Positions 18,380 through 28,268 of a stretch of DNA of 64,000 bases are shown here, in pieces. The notes under the pieces are model-generated. The model was given only the letters and a program-made list of their open reading frames with translations. It had not been told where the DNA came from and ran no database searches. Both the position numbers and the translations under genes were made by a program. Each line of letters starts with the position of its first letter. Within the stretch, counting starts at the first letter, position 1. Location: positions 1 through 64,000 of the forward strand of contig JARGPP010000026.1 in NCBI GenBank assembly GCA_029210085.1, read 5' to 3'. The DNA comes from Legionellaceae bacterium. GTDB taxonomy: Bacteria > Pseudomonadota > Gammaproteobacteria > Legionellales > Legionellaceae.

Positions 18380-18992
18380 GAGCGTCCTGTCCAAAGAGGT
18401 CCAAACAATATTTTTTAAAATGCATTTCAACTTGTTTGAGTTGAATGTCAACAACATAATCCTGCATTTGGGTCATTTTGAGTGCATCAAAGCCGCAGGG
18501 GTTAATGCCTAAGAATGGCTTTAAGTCCATTCCAACATTTAAAGCAATACCATGATATGTACACCCTTTTCGAACCCGTAATCCGATGGATGCTATTTTT
18601 TTATGGTTGACATAAACGCCTGGTGCACCTTTTTTTGTGGTTGCAGAGATATCAAAGTTTACCAGCACATCAATGAGCATCTTTTCAAGCAAGCAAACTA
18701 ATGTACGAATGCCTAATTTCCGACGATTTAAATCGATTAACGTATAAATAACAAGTTGTCCGGGACCATGATACGTAACTTGTCCTCCTCGGTCACTTTG
18801 AACAATTGGAATATTGTCTGCATTTAAAATATGTTCGGCTTTACCTGCTTGTCCTTGCGTATAAACTGGAGAGTGTTGTAAAAACCAGATTTCATCAGGT
18901 GTGTGTATGGTCCGTTCATCAGTAAACTTTTTCATTGCTTCCCACGTCTTGACGTAGGGTTCTATTCCTAATGTACGAACAGTTATCATCAA
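18363..18992 (-). CDS. lipB: Octanoyl-ACP:protein N-octanoyltransferase
   Basis: 209 residues of the LipB family: the [16 protein letters not shown] substrate motif, the catalytic Lys in KIASIGLRV, and the active-site Cys in [13 protein letters not shown]. It moves octanoate from ACP to the lipoyl domains of 2-oxoacid dehydrogenases. It overlaps ybeD by 4 nt. lipA, often the next gene, is replaced here by the DedA fusion. Confidence 0.96.
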   Translation of the reverse strand: MMITVRTLGIEPYVKTWEAMKKFTDERTIHTPDEIWFLQHSPVYTQGQAGKAEHILNADNIPIVQSDRGGQVTYHGPGQLVIYTLIDLNRRKLGIRTLVCLLEKMLIDVLVNFDISATTKKGAPGVYVNHKKIASIGLRVRKGCTYHGIALNVGMDLKPFLGINPCGFDALKMTQMQDYVVDIQLKQVEMHFKKYCLDLFGQDAHATVC

Positions 18993-19255
18993 AGCACCAT
19001 TTTTGTATCCGGATGCTTGCTTAATTCTTCATACAAAGCATCTAATGCATGTTGGTTGACAGCGTGAACAGTGATACTGATGGCAAGATAGTTGCCTTTG
19101 GCACTTTTTTGACTTTGGATTGCACTTTTCTCTAATTCAGGGTGGTGTTTATGTGCAATGTCCAGAATGTCTTGTTCGAATTGCTCCGTAACTTCACCAA
19201 TAATCTTAATGAGAAAGTCTGATGGAAATTTGATTAAGCTTGAACTATCACTCAT
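18989..19255 (-). CDS. ybeD: YbeD/DUF493 family protein
   Basis: 88 residues with the ACT-like fold pattern of DUF493: [15 protein letters not shown] at the N-terminus, [15 protein letters not shown] in the middle, and [12 protein letters not shown] at the end, as in E. coli YbeD. It lies between dacA and lipB, its conserved place. The biochemical role is unresolved; a regulatory part in lipoylation has been suggested from context. The ATG is preceded by AGGTGG; the GTG 9 nt upstream is rejected. Confidence 0.9.
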   Translation of the reverse strand: MSDSSSLIKFPSDFLIKIIGEVTEQFEQDILDIAHKHHPELEKSAIQSQKSAKGNYLAISITVHAVNQHALDALYEELSKHPDTKMVL

Positions 19256-19272
19256 AAAAACCACCTATTCAA

Positions 19273-20478
19273 TTAACTGAACCACTGTTTAAATGTAAGC
19301 GCAATTGAGTCTTGTGCGCGTGAAAACAAACCAGCTTGAGGCACTGATTTTAAAGCATATAATGGTCGTGTTGATAGCACCTCACCATTGAATGAAATCA
19401 CAAGTTCGCCGACTTTCTGGCCTTTTTCAATGGGTGCTTGAAGATACTTGGATGCTTCTGTTTTTATGGTTAAATATTGATATTGTCCTGTTGGAATGGT
19501 GACGTACTGATCTCCCATAACACCAACAGATAAGTTGTTATCAACACCTTTATATAGAGGAAGTTCTGCTAGTGGTTTACCTGCTTCATAGATACGATGG
19601 GTTTCAAAAAAACGAAATCCATATTTTAACAGTCGTTCACTGTCATCTGCACGTGCAGCATCTGTGGGTGAGCCCAAAACAATAGCGATTAACCGCATAT
19701 CATTCTTTTTAGCTGAGGAGGCGAGGCAGTATCCTGCTTCACTGGTAAAACCTGTTTTGATACCGTCTACATAGGTATCACGCCATAGCAAGCGGTTTCG
19801 GTTGGGTTGTCTTATTTCATTGAATGTGAACCATTTTTGCTTATACCAATGATAATACTCAGGAAATTCTTTTACTATTGCACGGGCAAGAATGGCTAAA
19901 TCTTTTGCTGAAGTATATAAATCTTCACGAGGTAAGCCTGTGCTATCTGTAAAATGTGAGTTTGTCATGCCTAACAATTTGGCTTCTTGATTCATTAAGT
20001 CTGCGAACCCTTGCTCACTGCCGCCTAGGTGTTCAGCTAATGCAACACAAGCGTCATTGCCTGAATCAACGATGATACCTTTGAGTAAATCTTCAATATG
20101 CACATCTTGCCCTTCTTTAACAAACATGCGCGAACCACCTGTTTTCCAAGCTTTTTTACTAATGTGGATGGTATCTGTTAAATGAATTTGTTCATTATGT
20201 AAAGCTTTTGAAACGACATAAAGCGTCATCATCTTGGTTAGGCTTGCAGGAGGTAGTTTTTTTTCACTATCTTGTTCAGCTAAAATTTTACCACTGTTTA
20301 CATCCACTAAAAGATAAGCTTTTGCATTGAGTTTGGGTTGAGTGGGTGTGATGAGGGGGGCTTTTTTCTGAGGGGTCGGCGGTGCAAGACGCCCGGCATC
20401 AGCATGAATAAATTTAGGATACGCAACTACTGCGGCAAACAGTAGAAACGAGGTTAAAGCATGCAGTGTTTTGTTCAT
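19273..20478 (-). CDS. dacA: D-alanyl-D-alanine carboxypeptidase (PBP5/6 type)
   Basis: About 401 residues. Signal peptide (ALTSFLLFAAVVAYPKFIHA), then an S11 peptidase domain with SxxK in PPASLTKMMT, SxN in VDSGNDACVA and KTG in DGIKTGFTSEAGYC. The C-terminal PBP5 beta domain ends in an amphipathic membrane anchor (SIALTFKQWF). It trims pentapeptide stems in the periplasm. An upstream in-frame TTG exists; the ATG at 20478 gives a typical signal peptide. First gene of the dacA-ybeD-lipB-DedA-sohB run. Confidence 0.95.
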   Translation of the reverse strand: MNKTLHALTSFLLFAAVVAYPKFIHADAGRLAPPTPQKKAPLITPTQPKLNAKAYLLVDVNSGKILAEQDSEKKLPPASLTKMMTLYVVSKALHNEQIHLTDTIHISKKAWKTGGSRMFVKEGQDVHIEDLLKGIIVDSGNDACVALAEHLGGSEQGFADLMNQEAKLLGMTNSHFTDSTGLPREDLYTSAKDLAILARAIVKEFPEYYHWYKQKWFTFNEIRQPNRNRLLWRDTYVDGIKTGFTSEAGYCLASSAKKNDMRLIAIVLGSPTDAARADDSERLLKYGFRFFETHRIYEAGKPLAELPLYKGVDNNLSVGVMGDQYVTIPTGQYQYLTIKTEASKYLQAPIEKGQKVGELVISFNGEVLSTRPLYALKSVPQAGLFSRAQDSIALTFKQWFS

Positions 20479-20633
20479 GAGGCGGCTCAACTCTTCTGAT
20501 GTTTATCAAATAATGGAGCTATTTTAACATAGGATCTTTTCTCTCACCATGTATTCATGATGAGAAAATATAGATTTAGTTAAAATAAGCCTCATCGAAA
20601 CATTTCTCAATATATCAAAAAGCTGCTACTTTA

Positions 20634-21584
20634 ATGACTGTTGATTTAAAAAATAAAATTAGGTTTAAAATCAAGATGATATTAGGACTATGTCTGAGTA
20701 AAGCACGTGATGCCATTTTAAGCTCTAAATATTCCCGTACGAGGCAGTACAAACACATGCTCGGTTTATATTTTTGTTGTTTGCTATCTGCATGTCAACA
20801 TACAAAGCCAAGCCCTATTCATGTAACTGATACTGTAAGGCAACCCGCTTATTCATCTATCGATTTAGCAGATACAAAAGCTAAAAAAGCAATTCAGAAT
20901 ATACCTCAGTCATCAGCTAAAGATGGAGCGCCCTTAAAACCTATGTCTATATCTAGTCAAAATATTTCGCCCATTGATGAGCCATTAAGTCATTATGGAA
21001 ATCCTGGTTCATATCGAGTAAAAGGCGAAAAATATGATGTTTTAACCTCTTCTGAGGGTTATAAAAAGAAAGGAATTGCCTCTTGGTATGGCACAAAATT
21101 TCATAAAGAAAGAACATCTAGTGGGGAAGCATATGATATGTATGCACTGACTGCTGCACATAAAACATTACCACTTCCGACTTATGTGCGTGTTAAAAAC
21201 TTAGAGAATGGGCGTGAGATTATTGTTAAAGTGAATGATAGAGGTCCTTTTCATGAGGATAGGCTAATTGATTTATCTTATGGTGCTGCCGTGAAACTTG
21301 ATTTACTGCCTAAAGGTACAGCCTCCGTAGAGATTGAAGCGCTAAGCTCAGCACCACAAGCCCATTATTATTTGCAGGTAGGTGTATTCCAATCTTTAGA
21401 AAAAGCAATTGCATTACGCGATAAGCTTACGCAATTAAGCCTTGAGCCAAGTATTCAAATGGAAAAGCGAGATACAGGTTACGTCATTACTTTGGGGCCC
21501 TTTTTAAATCAAAAATCATCTGAAAACTCTAAAAAAGCATTAGAACAGCACGGTATATTAGGTGGTTTTTCATACTTACAGTAA
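20634..21584 (+). CDS. rlpA: Rare lipoprotein A (septal, RlpA-like, with SPOR domain)
   Basis: Up to 316 residues. A lipobox (CLLSAC) is followed by a disordered linker. The double-psi beta-barrel domain has GIASWYGTKFHKERTSSGE and VKVNDRGPFHEDRLIDLS, the segment with the transglycosylase aspartate and histidine. A C-terminal SPOR domain (YYLQVGVFQSLEKA) binds denuded glycan at the septum. The start is uncertain: the frame begins at 20634, but the lipobox lies unusually far in (about residue 53). An ATG at 20757 with GAGG upstream would put it 12 residues from the start, though without a basic N-terminus. Confidence 0.9.
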   Translation: MTVDLKNKIRFKIKMILGLCLSKARDAILSSKYSRTRQYKHMLGLYFCCLLSACQHTKPSPIHVTDTVRQPAYSSIDLADTKAKKAIQNIPQSSAKDGAPLKPMSISSQNISPIDEPLSHYGNPGSYRVKGEKYDVLTSSEGYKKKGIASWYGTKFHKERTSSGEAYDMYALTAAHKTLPLPTYVRVKNLENGREIIVKVNDRGPFHEDRLIDLSYGAAVKLDLLPKGTASVEIEALSSAPQAHYYLQVGVFQSLEKAIALRDKLTQLSLEPSIQMEKRDTGYVITLGPFLNQKSSENSKKALEQHGILGGFSYLQ

Positions 21585-21592
21585 ATTAAGAT

Positions 21593-22345
21593 TTAACGTT
21601 TATAGGGATCTCTACGTGTAATACGTGCTGCGGGTGCACCTACAATAATACGCGTACCTTTCATGCCAATACCTGGTAAATCTATGAATTCCTCATTCAG
21701 CCAGCGAGCATCTTCAATAAAAATACGCACACACCCATGACTGGCGCGATATCCAGGCACACTGCGGCTGCCATGTAGTGCATATCCTCTAAAAAAATGC
21801 ATGCAATAGGGCATTTCCGCACCGCCATTTACACCATCGGCACGTCTGGGAAAGGCTGTTGAGACACAATCAATGTCTTGTTTTCTAATGACTCTAAAAA
21901 AACCAGCAGGGGTTTTACAGTAACCATTGCTTGCGTTACATTTCCCGTTTCCGGAAGATAGTGGACCCCACCATACAAGTTCACCTTGCTCATCATATGC
22001 GCCCCAAGCTAAGTACTTTTGATTTACATAAATTGTTTTCTCTCCAATAGATTCAATATATCGAGGAAAAGGCGAGACATCATAGATAGTTAAATTTTCA
22101 ATATGCCTTGGAATCGCAATAATCATGCCAGGTTTTAAACTGATATTCATGCGATTGACACGGCGAATAATGTCTTCTTCTTCAGGGTTTGGAAAAAGGC
22201 TTTCCCAACGATCCCCTGATTGAACTTTAATACAATCATAATCAGGAAGGTGACAAAATTTTTCGCCATAGCGTTGCTCTGCAAAAGCCGCTGAAGCATG
22301 GAGGCAAAAAAAACTCAATAAAGCAGTGATGATTAAGTTTTTCAT
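21593..22345 (-). CDS. L,D-transpeptidase with a LysM-like N-terminal module
   Basis: 250 residues. Signal peptide ending AFAEQ, a LysM-like region (CIKVQSGDRWESLFPNPEE, then LKPGMIIAIP), and a YkuD catalytic domain with ALHGSRSVPGYRASHGCVRI, where His and Cys of SHGCVR are the catalytic residues. Extra cysteines (CNASNGYC) may form a disulfide. It forms 3-3 crosslinks in peptidoglycan or anchors a lipoprotein. A shorter paralogue is encoded at 56223-56753. It converges with rlpA. Confidence 0.9.
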   Translation of the reverse strand: MKNLIITALLSFFCLHASAAFAEQRYGEKFCHLPDYDCIKVQSGDRWESLFPNPEEEDIIRRVNRMNISLKPGMIIAIPRHIENLTIYDVSPFPRYIESIGEKTIYVNQKYLAWGAYDEQGELVWWGPLSSGNGKCNASNGYCKTPAGFFRVIRKQDIDCVSTAFPRRADGVNGGAEMPYCMHFFRGYALHGSRSVPGYRASHGCVRIFIEDARWLNEEFIDLPGIGMKGTRIIVGAPAARITRRDPYKR

Positions 22346-22428
22346 TGGATTCTCTAATCACTCAATCTGTTTATATAGAGATATCGGCCTGTTTTTTAAA
22401 AACTTAATAGAAATTAAAAATTTTGTGA

Positions 22429-22434
22429 TACAAT
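22429..22434 (+). promoter_or_regulatory. Possible extended -10 (TGATACAAT) for accD operon
   Basis: TACAAT with the TGn extension at 22426-22434, about 40 bp upstream of accD. No good -35 at 17 bp, consistent with an extended -10 promoter. Confidence 0.4.
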
Positions 22435-22473
22435 AACTGTCCATTTGTATGACTAATTAAGGATAGATCCAAC

Positions 22474-23346
22474 ATGAGTTGGCTTAAAAAATTACTACCT
22501 TCAAAAGTTCGCACTGGAACGGCACAAAAAAAAGGCGTTCCTGAGGGGGTTTGGGTTAAGTGTAAAGGGTGTCACGCCCTGTTATATCGCGCGGAGCTCA
22601 AGCGTAATTTCTCAGTTTGCTTTAAGTGTAATCATCACCATCGTATATCAGCACGTGAGCGATTGGCTTTATTTTTAGATGAAGGTAATCAGTTTGAAGT
22701 CGCTAAAGATTTAGAGCCTATTGATAGGCTTAAGTTTCGTGATTCTAAAAAATATAAAGATAGAATTGTACAAGCTCAAAAAGCAACAGGAGAGCGAGAA
22801 GCAATTATCGTCGTAAAAGGCACTTTAAAACAGATGCCTGTTGTGACCTCTGCCTTTGAATTTGGTTTTATGGGTGGTTCTATGGGAGCTACTGTTGGAG
22901 AAAAATTTGTACAGGGTCTTAATGAAGCGACTCAACTACGTTGTCCTTATATTTGTTTTACAGCCAGTGGTGGTGCGCGTATGCAAGAGGGCTTATTTTC
23001 TTTGATGCAAATGGCAAAAACATCAGCTGCACTTGCTCGTTTTTCAGAGCAAAAACTGCCTTTTATTGTTGTATTAACTGATCCAACCATGGGTGGTGTT
23101 TCAGCAAGTTTTGCTAGTCTTGGTGATATTATTATTGCTGAACCCGATGCTTTGATTGGTTTTGCGGGTCCTCGCGTTATTGAACAAACGGTTAGACAGA
23201 CTTTGCCGGATGGCTTCCAAAAAAGTGAATTTTTGTTGGAGCATGGACATATTGACCAAATTGTTGAGCGGAAACTATTACGTGATACCGTGGGTGAGTT
23301 TATTTCGAAATTTATGCACAGGCCTCAACATGAAACAAGTGAGTGA
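22474..23346 (+). CDS. accD: Acetyl-CoA carboxylase carboxyltransferase subunit beta
   Basis: 290 residues. An N-terminal zinc ribbon with CxxC pairs ([10 protein letters not shown] and [10 protein letters not shown]) precedes the crotonase-like carboxyltransferase domain ([19 protein letters not shown], then [16 protein letters not shown]). It pairs with AccA to make malonyl-CoA. First gene of the classic accD-folC-dedD-cvpA cluster; its 3' end overlaps folC by 17 nt. Confidence 0.97.
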   Translation: MSWLKKLLPSKVRTGTAQKKGVPEGVWVKCKGCHALLYRAELKRNFSVCFKCNHHHRISARERLALFLDEGNQFEVAKDLEPIDRLKFRDSKKYKDRIVQAQKATGEREAIIVVKGTLKQMPVVTSAFEFGFMGGSMGATVGEKFVQGLNEATQLRCPYICFTASGGARMQEGLFSLMQMAKTSAALARFSEQKLPFIVVLTDPTMGGVSASFASLGDIIIAEPDALIGFAGPRVIEQTVRQTLPDGFQKSEFLLEHGHIDQIVERKLLRDTVGEFISKFMHRPQHETSE

Positions 23347-24619
23347 TTTTTCAGTTTCTGAGTGGTTAGCTTATTTTGAAAAACGTCATCAAAAAGAAAT
23401 TCAGCTTGGGCTTTCGCGAGTTAATCAGATTGCGAAGGCCCTTGATTTATTAAGTCCAAATGCAACGGTCATCACTGTTGCAGGTACGAATGGTAAGGGG
23501 TCAACCATTTCATCGCTGGAGGCTATTTACACATCAGCGGGATATCAAGTGGCAGCCTATACATCGCCTCATTTGCTTGATTTTAATGAACGCATTCGTA
23601 TTAACCAAACACCTATTTCTGACCCACTGCTTATTGAAGCTTTTTTAGCAGTTGATTCGATACCAGGAAGTGACTTATTAACTTACTTTGAAATGGTTAC
23701 ATTAGCAGCACTTTGGCACTTCAAACAAAGCAAGTTAGACGTTATTTTGCTTGAGGTTGGGATGGGGGGACGTCTTGATGCAACGAATTGCATCGATGCA
23801 GACTTGGCCATTGTGACAACAATTGATTTAGATCATCAAGCCTGGCTGGGTGAGACTCGGGATAAAATTGCTATTGAAAAAGCAGGTATTTTTAGAGAAA
23901 ATCAGTGTGCAATTTATGGTGATGATAATCCACCAGATACCTTGCTAAATCAAGCAAAACAGTTGGGCTTATCACTTTTAAAATTACATCAAGATTATGA
24001 TTTTGAAATTCATCAAAATATTTTAAAGTTTTGGAGTTTGAATCAATTCAGCTTACAGTTGCCGTGTCCTCGGATTCATCCGAAAGCATTTGCTGCAGCG
24101 GTGATGGCAAGCTTAAAACTTCGAGCAGTATTACCTGTTTCTGACTCTGACTATCAACATGCGGCAGAAAGCGTGACTATTTTAGGGCGTCAGCAATGGT
24201 TAAGTGTACCTGTACCTACACTTGTAGATGTTGCTCACAATGAACAATCAGTAAAGTTTTTAGCTGATTACTTGAAAAAAAATCCGATTCAAGGGAAAAT
24301 TCATGCTGTTTTTTCAGGATTAGAAGATAAAATACTTTACGACTTGATGCTACCCATGCGAGCATACGTTAATCAATGGTATTTGACAGTTTTAGATAGT
24401 GCACGTGGAGCGACCTCATCTTCACTTCAGTCAGCTTATGTGCATGTAATGAATGAACAGCCTGTAGCTGTTTTTGAGGAGCCACTGAAGGCTTATACTG
24501 CTGCGCTCAATGCAGTAAAACCGGGTGATGTCATTGTCGTATACGGTTCTTTCTTGCTCGTTAGTGCCGTCATGCTTGCCCATTTACGTAAGGGAGAACA
24601 GAATGAATTTAGCAATTGA
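23330..24619 (+). CDS. folC: Bifunctional folylpolyglutamate / dihydrofolate synthase
   Basis: 429 residues of the Mur-ligase family: P-loop [19 protein letters not shown], then [14 protein letters not shown] and a C-terminal ligase domain ([17 protein letters not shown]). It adds glutamates to folates and makes dihydrofolate. The open frame begins far upstream inside accD; the ATG at 23330 ([13 protein letters not shown]) matches the family start. 17-nt overlaps on both sides. Confidence 0.95.
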   Translation: MKQVSDFSVSEWLAYFEKRHQKEIQLGLSRVNQIAKALDLLSPNATVITVAGTNGKGSTISSLEAIYTSAGYQVAAYTSPHLLDFNERIRINQTPISDPLLIEAFLAVDSIPGSDLLTYFEMVTLAALWHFKQSKLDVILLEVGMGGRLDATNCIDADLAIVTTIDLDHQAWLGETRDKIAIEKAGIFRENQCAIYGDDNPPDTLLNQAKQLGLSLLKLHQDYDFEIHQNILKFWSLNQFSLQLPCPRIHPKAFAAAVMASLKLRAVLPVSDSDYQHAAESVTILGRQQWLSVPVPTLVDVAHNEQSVKFLADYLKKNPIQGKIHAVFSGLEDKILYDLMLPMRAYVNQWYLTVLDSARGATSSSLQSAYVHVMNEQPVAVFEEPLKAYTAALNAVKPGDVIVVYGSFLLVSAVMLAHLRKGEQNEFSN

Positions 24620-25337
24620 TGAACGGACAAAGCACCGATTAACCGGGCTTGTTGTTATCATGGCTGTGGCTATTATTTTTGTGCCTGCCATGTTAAAAAA
24701 ATCGAATCAACGCCTTGAAGAAAATATCCATGTATCTGTTCAGTTGCCCCCTAAACCATCAACACCTAAAGTGGCTGTAACTGAAGAAAAAGCAGTTTTT
24801 GATACGGTTAAAGTCGCTCAAGTGGCACTTCCTGTTCCTACTGAGCCAACACCAGCATCTCAAATAGCACGTATTGAAAAATTAACTTCAAAGCCTACCG
24901 TCAAGCCTATTGCCGCCATGACTCCAACCCCTGCCTCAAAACAGTCTCAAAAGCCGATGATTAAGAAAGCGGTGATGACTAAACCAACCACTCGTCCGGT
25001 TGAAAAACAAACATCTCCTGTATTTGTCAAAGCGCCAGAGGCTATTCCTTTTAATCCTAAGCCTGTATTAGCACAACAAGATAAAGCATCAACAGAAGCT
25101 TTTGCTGTGCAGTTAGCTGCTTTTAATGTAGAACAAAATGCGGAAAAACTTGTGGCTCGACTACGTGAGCAAGGCTATAAAGCACGTTATTATACAATTA
25201 CATCTGATAAAGGTGACGCTTCTTATAAAGTAACTGTCGGACAATTAGATGATCGTGCTGATGCCCGTATTTTAAAAAACAAGCTGATTGAAAGTACGAA
25301 GCTTGAAGGGTTTATTGTTAAACGAGAAGTGGGTTAA
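24603..25337 (+). CDS. dedD: SPOR-domain cell division protein DedD-like
   Basis: 244 residues. A short cytoplasmic start ([16 protein letters not shown]), one transmembrane helix (VVIMAVAIIFVPAML), a long proline/lysine/threonine-rich periplasmic linker, and a C-terminal SPOR domain (AFAVQLAAFNVEQNAEKLV). It localises to the septum by binding denuded glycans. The ATG follows GGGAGAA; position, topology and domain all fit DedD. Confidence 0.9.
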   Translation: MNLAIDERTKHRLTGLVVIMAVAIIFVPAMLKKSNQRLEENIHVSVQLPPKPSTPKVAVTEEKAVFDTVKVAQVALPVPTEPTPASQIARIEKLTSKPTVKPIAAMTPTPASKQSQKPMIKKAVMTKPTTRPVEKQTSPVFVKAPEAIPFNPKPVLAQQDKASTEAFAVQLAAFNVEQNAEKLVARLREQGYKARYYTITSDKGDASYKVTVGQLDDRADARILKNKLIESTKLEGFIVKREVG

Positions 25338-25924
25338 TGATGGCCCTCCATTGGGTTGACTATGCAATTATCCTGGTGCTGACACTGTCTATTCTCACGG
25401 GCTTGATTCGTGGGTTTGTGAGAGAGTTAATTGCACTGTGTGTCTGGGTCACTGCTATTTGGGTAGGATACACTTACGCACCAGAGGTCAGCCCGTGGCT
25501 GCGCTCTTATCTTCATGATGGCGCTCTTCGAACGACCGTTAGTTTTATTCTTCTTTTGTTAGCGACATTATTAATAGGTGGTCTTTTAAGTTCCGCCTTG
25601 AGTTTTGTTTTAAATCGCTCACCCTTAAAAGGAACTGATAGGCTGCTCGGTATGGGGTTTGGTTTAGTTCGCGGTACTTTTATTGTTGCTTTATTAATAG
25701 GTGTGCTTAATTTAACTTCGTTAGCAAAAGATACTGAATTTAAAAACTCACATTTATATGATCGTTTCAAGCCTATTTCTGAATGGATTTTTAGTTTTAT
25801 GCCACATGTTATCCATCAAGTGAATGGCTTACAAGCAAAAGAAAAAAAATTGGAGATTGTTGATACGCAAGCAGAAGGTGAACAAACAAAAGAAATTGAA
25901 CCGACTTTATCAGACGATTTGTAA
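25337..25924 (+). CDS. cvpA: CvpA family membrane protein
   Basis: 195 residues with four transmembrane segments and the family start (WVDYAIILVLTLSILTGLIRGFVREL), ending in an acidic cytoplasmic tail. CvpA is needed for colicin V production and is linked to envelope stress tolerance in enterobacteria. purF, the usual next gene, is not here. The start overlaps the dedD stop by one base (TAATG). A second ATG follows directly. Confidence 0.92.
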   Translation: MMALHWVDYAIILVLTLSILTGLIRGFVRELIALCVWVTAIWVGYTYAPEVSPWLRSYLHDGALRTTVSFILLLLATLLIGGLLSSALSFVLNRSPLKGTDRLLGMGFGLVRGTFIVALLIGVLNLTSLAKDTEFKNSHLYDRFKPISEWIFSFMPHVIHQVNGLQAKEKKLEIVDTQAEGEQTKEIEPTLSDDL

Positions 25925-25937
25925 TAAAAAATAAGTT

Positions 25938-25974
25938 TGGCTCGCATAATAAATATTATTTGCTTCACGAGCCA
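25938..25974 (+). terminator. Possible terminator after cvpA
   Basis: TGGCTCG and CGAGCCA form a 7-bp GC-rich stem around a long AT loop, followed by TTTAAAATTT, 14 bp after the cvpA stop. Confidence 0.4.
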
Positions 25975-26051
25975 TTTAAAATTTAATGTACTATCGCAAA
26001 TAATCATAGCCATAAACACAATATGAATGCCAAATTTTATGGCTCGATTAG

Positions 26052-26107
26052 GGGCTGTTGATAATTTCCCCCGGCACGTAGGTGAGAAGATGAATTGTCA
26101 ACAGCCC
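26052..26107. mobile_element. 56-bp MITE-like element with terminal inverted repeats and a target duplication
   Basis: Ends GGGCTGTTGATAATT (26052-26066) and AATTGTCAACAGCCC (26093-26107) are inverted repeats with one mismatch in 15. TTAG occurs directly on both sides (26048-26051 and 26108-26111), as a 4-bp target duplication would. TTAG fits the YTAR target of some IS5-family elements. It lies between the convergent cvpA and maeA genes. It could equally act as a large hairpin. Confidence 0.45.
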
Positions 26108-26205
26108 TTAGTATATTATGAGATCGTATAAAAAACAAAAACTAGCCCTCAAGTGATTTATGCTCATCTAGGTGTAAAAGAGTATTCATCATCAAATTTA
26201 CGGGG

Positions 26206-27921
26206 TTAGCTTTTTTTACGAAATGGGAGATATCGAGGTTCCCAAAAGCGTGCCTCTATGTCTTCATCGACTTTCTCTTGATTTTTATGTGTTGCTAATC
26301 CTTCATCAATAGCTACTTTAGCCACTGCACGTGCAATTGCCTTTGCAACGGTTTGTGCTTCTTCAAGTGAAGGCAATAGGGGTAAAAAACTATCTTTTTT
26401 GCTTGGAGAAAATTCGCTGAGTGCTTGAGATGCTGCCCAAATCATATTTTTTGATAGTTTTTTTGCGCCCACTGCCAGCACACCCAGCCCAATGCCTGGA
26501 AAGACCAAAGCATTATTACATTGCGCAATTTCAACTAAGCGATTTTGATATTCAACGGCAGGAAATGCGGTTCCTGTTGCAATTAAGGCGCGTCCTTCAC
26601 TCCACTTTAAGATATCAATTGGTTTTGCTTCACATTTTTCATCAGGGTTTGAAAGTGGAAAGATGATGGGGCGTTTACATGAATTGGCCATTGTTTGGAT
26701 AATATCTTGCGAAAAAGCACTGGTTTGCGCTGAGCAACCAATTAAAACTGTTGGCTTGATATGATGCACTGTATCTGTCAGTGATGGATAGTCTTCTCCC
26801 TGATATTTCCACTTTGAACGTTCGGATTTAGGGCGAGCATAAGGCTTTTGTTCTTCAGTTAATGTGGTGTCATCATCCATGAGTAGACCTTGTCTATCAA
26901 TCAGCCAAAAGCACTTGTGGGCTTCTTTTGCGGTAAGCCCATGTTTTATCATGGCATCTATAATTTGATTACTGATGCCTGTTCCGGCAGATCCCGCACC
27001 GTAGACTACAATACGTTGCTTTTTAAGCGGTATGCCGGTCACATGGCATGCAGCAAGTAATGCTGCCAATGTTACAGCACCTGTGCCTTGAATATCATCA
27101 TTAAATGTGCAAATTTTATCTTTAAATAAATCTAGAATTTTACTTGCATTACGTCGCCCAAAATCTTCCCAATGTAAGAAAGCTTTGGGAAATTTTTTGT
27201 GAATGGCTGTTACAAAACGATGGATAAAGGCATCATATTCCTCGCCATGTGTTCTCGTTTGTGGGCAGCCTAAATAAAATGGGCTATCTAATAAAGTTTG
27301 GTTGTTCGTACCCACATCTAAAAAAATAGGCAGTGTTCGAGTAGGGTCAATACCACCACATAAACTGTATACCATGAGTTTGGCAACAGGGATATCCATG
27401 CCCCCAATACCTTGGTCACCAATTCCAAGAACACCCTCACCATCGGTGACTACAATTAAATCAACCTCAGGATTTGAACGATTATCTAAAATTGCTTCAA
27501 TATGAGGTTCATCAGTTTGTGCAATATATAGACCTCTGGCCTGACGATATTCACGGCTAAACTCCTTAACTGCTCTTCCTACGATTGGAGTATAAATTAC
27601 AGGTATCATTTCAAGTAAGTGACGGCTGACTAATTTATGAAAGAGGACTTGGTTTTTATTATTCAAATTATTGAGGTAGATATTTTTCTGTAATGCAGTG
27701 TCATAATCATTGTACTGTAAATAAGCGCGTTTGACTTGTTCATCAAGTGTCTCTACGCGATAAGGAAGTTTTCCTAAAAGGCCAAGTTCAACCCGTTCAT
27801 TGTGTGTAAATGCAGTGCCTTTATTGAGCTGGGGTGTTGTTAAGAGTTGTTTGCCTGTAATTGAAGTTTCAATGAAATATTCACCTGTTTTTTTATCATG
27901 ACAAACTTTAAAATCTAGCAT
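26206..27921 (-). CDS. maeA: NAD-dependent malic enzyme
   Basis: 571 residues, the long SfcA/MaeA type without a phosphotransacetylase domain. Malate-binding part: EMIPVIYTPIVGRA, and VVTDGEGVLGIGDQGIGGM. NAD domain: VVYGAGSAGTGISNQI, then FNDDIQGTGAVTLAA. It converts malate to pyruvate and CO2 and feeds central metabolism. NAD rather than NADP preference is assumed from the family type. Single gene, with 347 bp upstream. Confidence 0.93.
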   Translation of the reverse strand: MLDFKVCHDKKTGEYFIETSITGKQLLTTPQLNKGTAFTHNERVELGLLGKLPYRVETLDEQVKRAYLQYNDYDTALQKNIYLNNLNNKNQVLFHKLVSRHLLEMIPVIYTPIVGRAVKEFSREYRQARGLYIAQTDEPHIEAILDNRSNPEVDLIVVTDGEGVLGIGDQGIGGMDIPVAKLMVYSLCGGIDPTRTLPIFLDVGTNNQTLLDSPFYLGCPQTRTHGEEYDAFIHRFVTAIHKKFPKAFLHWEDFGRRNASKILDLFKDKICTFNDDIQGTGAVTLAALLAACHVTGIPLKKQRIVVYGAGSAGTGISNQIIDAMIKHGLTAKEAHKCFWLIDRQGLLMDDDTTLTEEQKPYARPKSERSKWKYQGEDYPSLTDTVHHIKPTVLIGCSAQTSAFSQDIIQTMANSCKRPIIFPLSNPDEKCEAKPIDILKWSEGRALIATGTAFPAVEYQNRLVEIAQCNNALVFPGIGLGVLAVGAKKLSKNMIWAASQALSEFSPSKKDSFLPLLPSLEEAQTVAKAIARAVAKVAIDEGLATHKNQEKVDEDIEARFWEPRYLPFRKKS

Positions 27922-28268
27922 ATACGAAATCGCCTATAGATTATTATTCTTAATCTTTAATATAGTTGAAATCAGATTAAGAGACAGTATATGAATATAT
28001 TACATTATAGTTCTTTGCTACAAGGTGGATTTTAAAAATATGAAGCTTTTCATGTGGGTGCTTAATTTTATAACACAAACATTCACTTATCTCAGATAAA
28101 ACTGGATATGAATTTTATTTAAAGTGTGCATTTAAAGTATTTGTTTAAAGTATTTATTAAGAATAATGATAAGACGAGGAAATAAAAAATAAAATCTTAG
28201 CGCTTGTTTTGTTTAACCAGTCACTTTACCATCAGGCAAGTGCACGTTAGATTTTTGGAGATTTATAG
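27922..28268. other. Intergenic, divergent promoter region
   Basis: AT-rich stretch between maeA (minus) and the surE-rpoS group (plus). It must hold promoters for both. I see no gene and no clear dyad. Confidence 0.5.

Noticed and set aside
26206-27921. MaeB-type malic enzyme
   Set aside because: MaeB has a C-terminal phosphotransacetylase domain and about 760 residues; this one has 571 and ends after the NAD domain.
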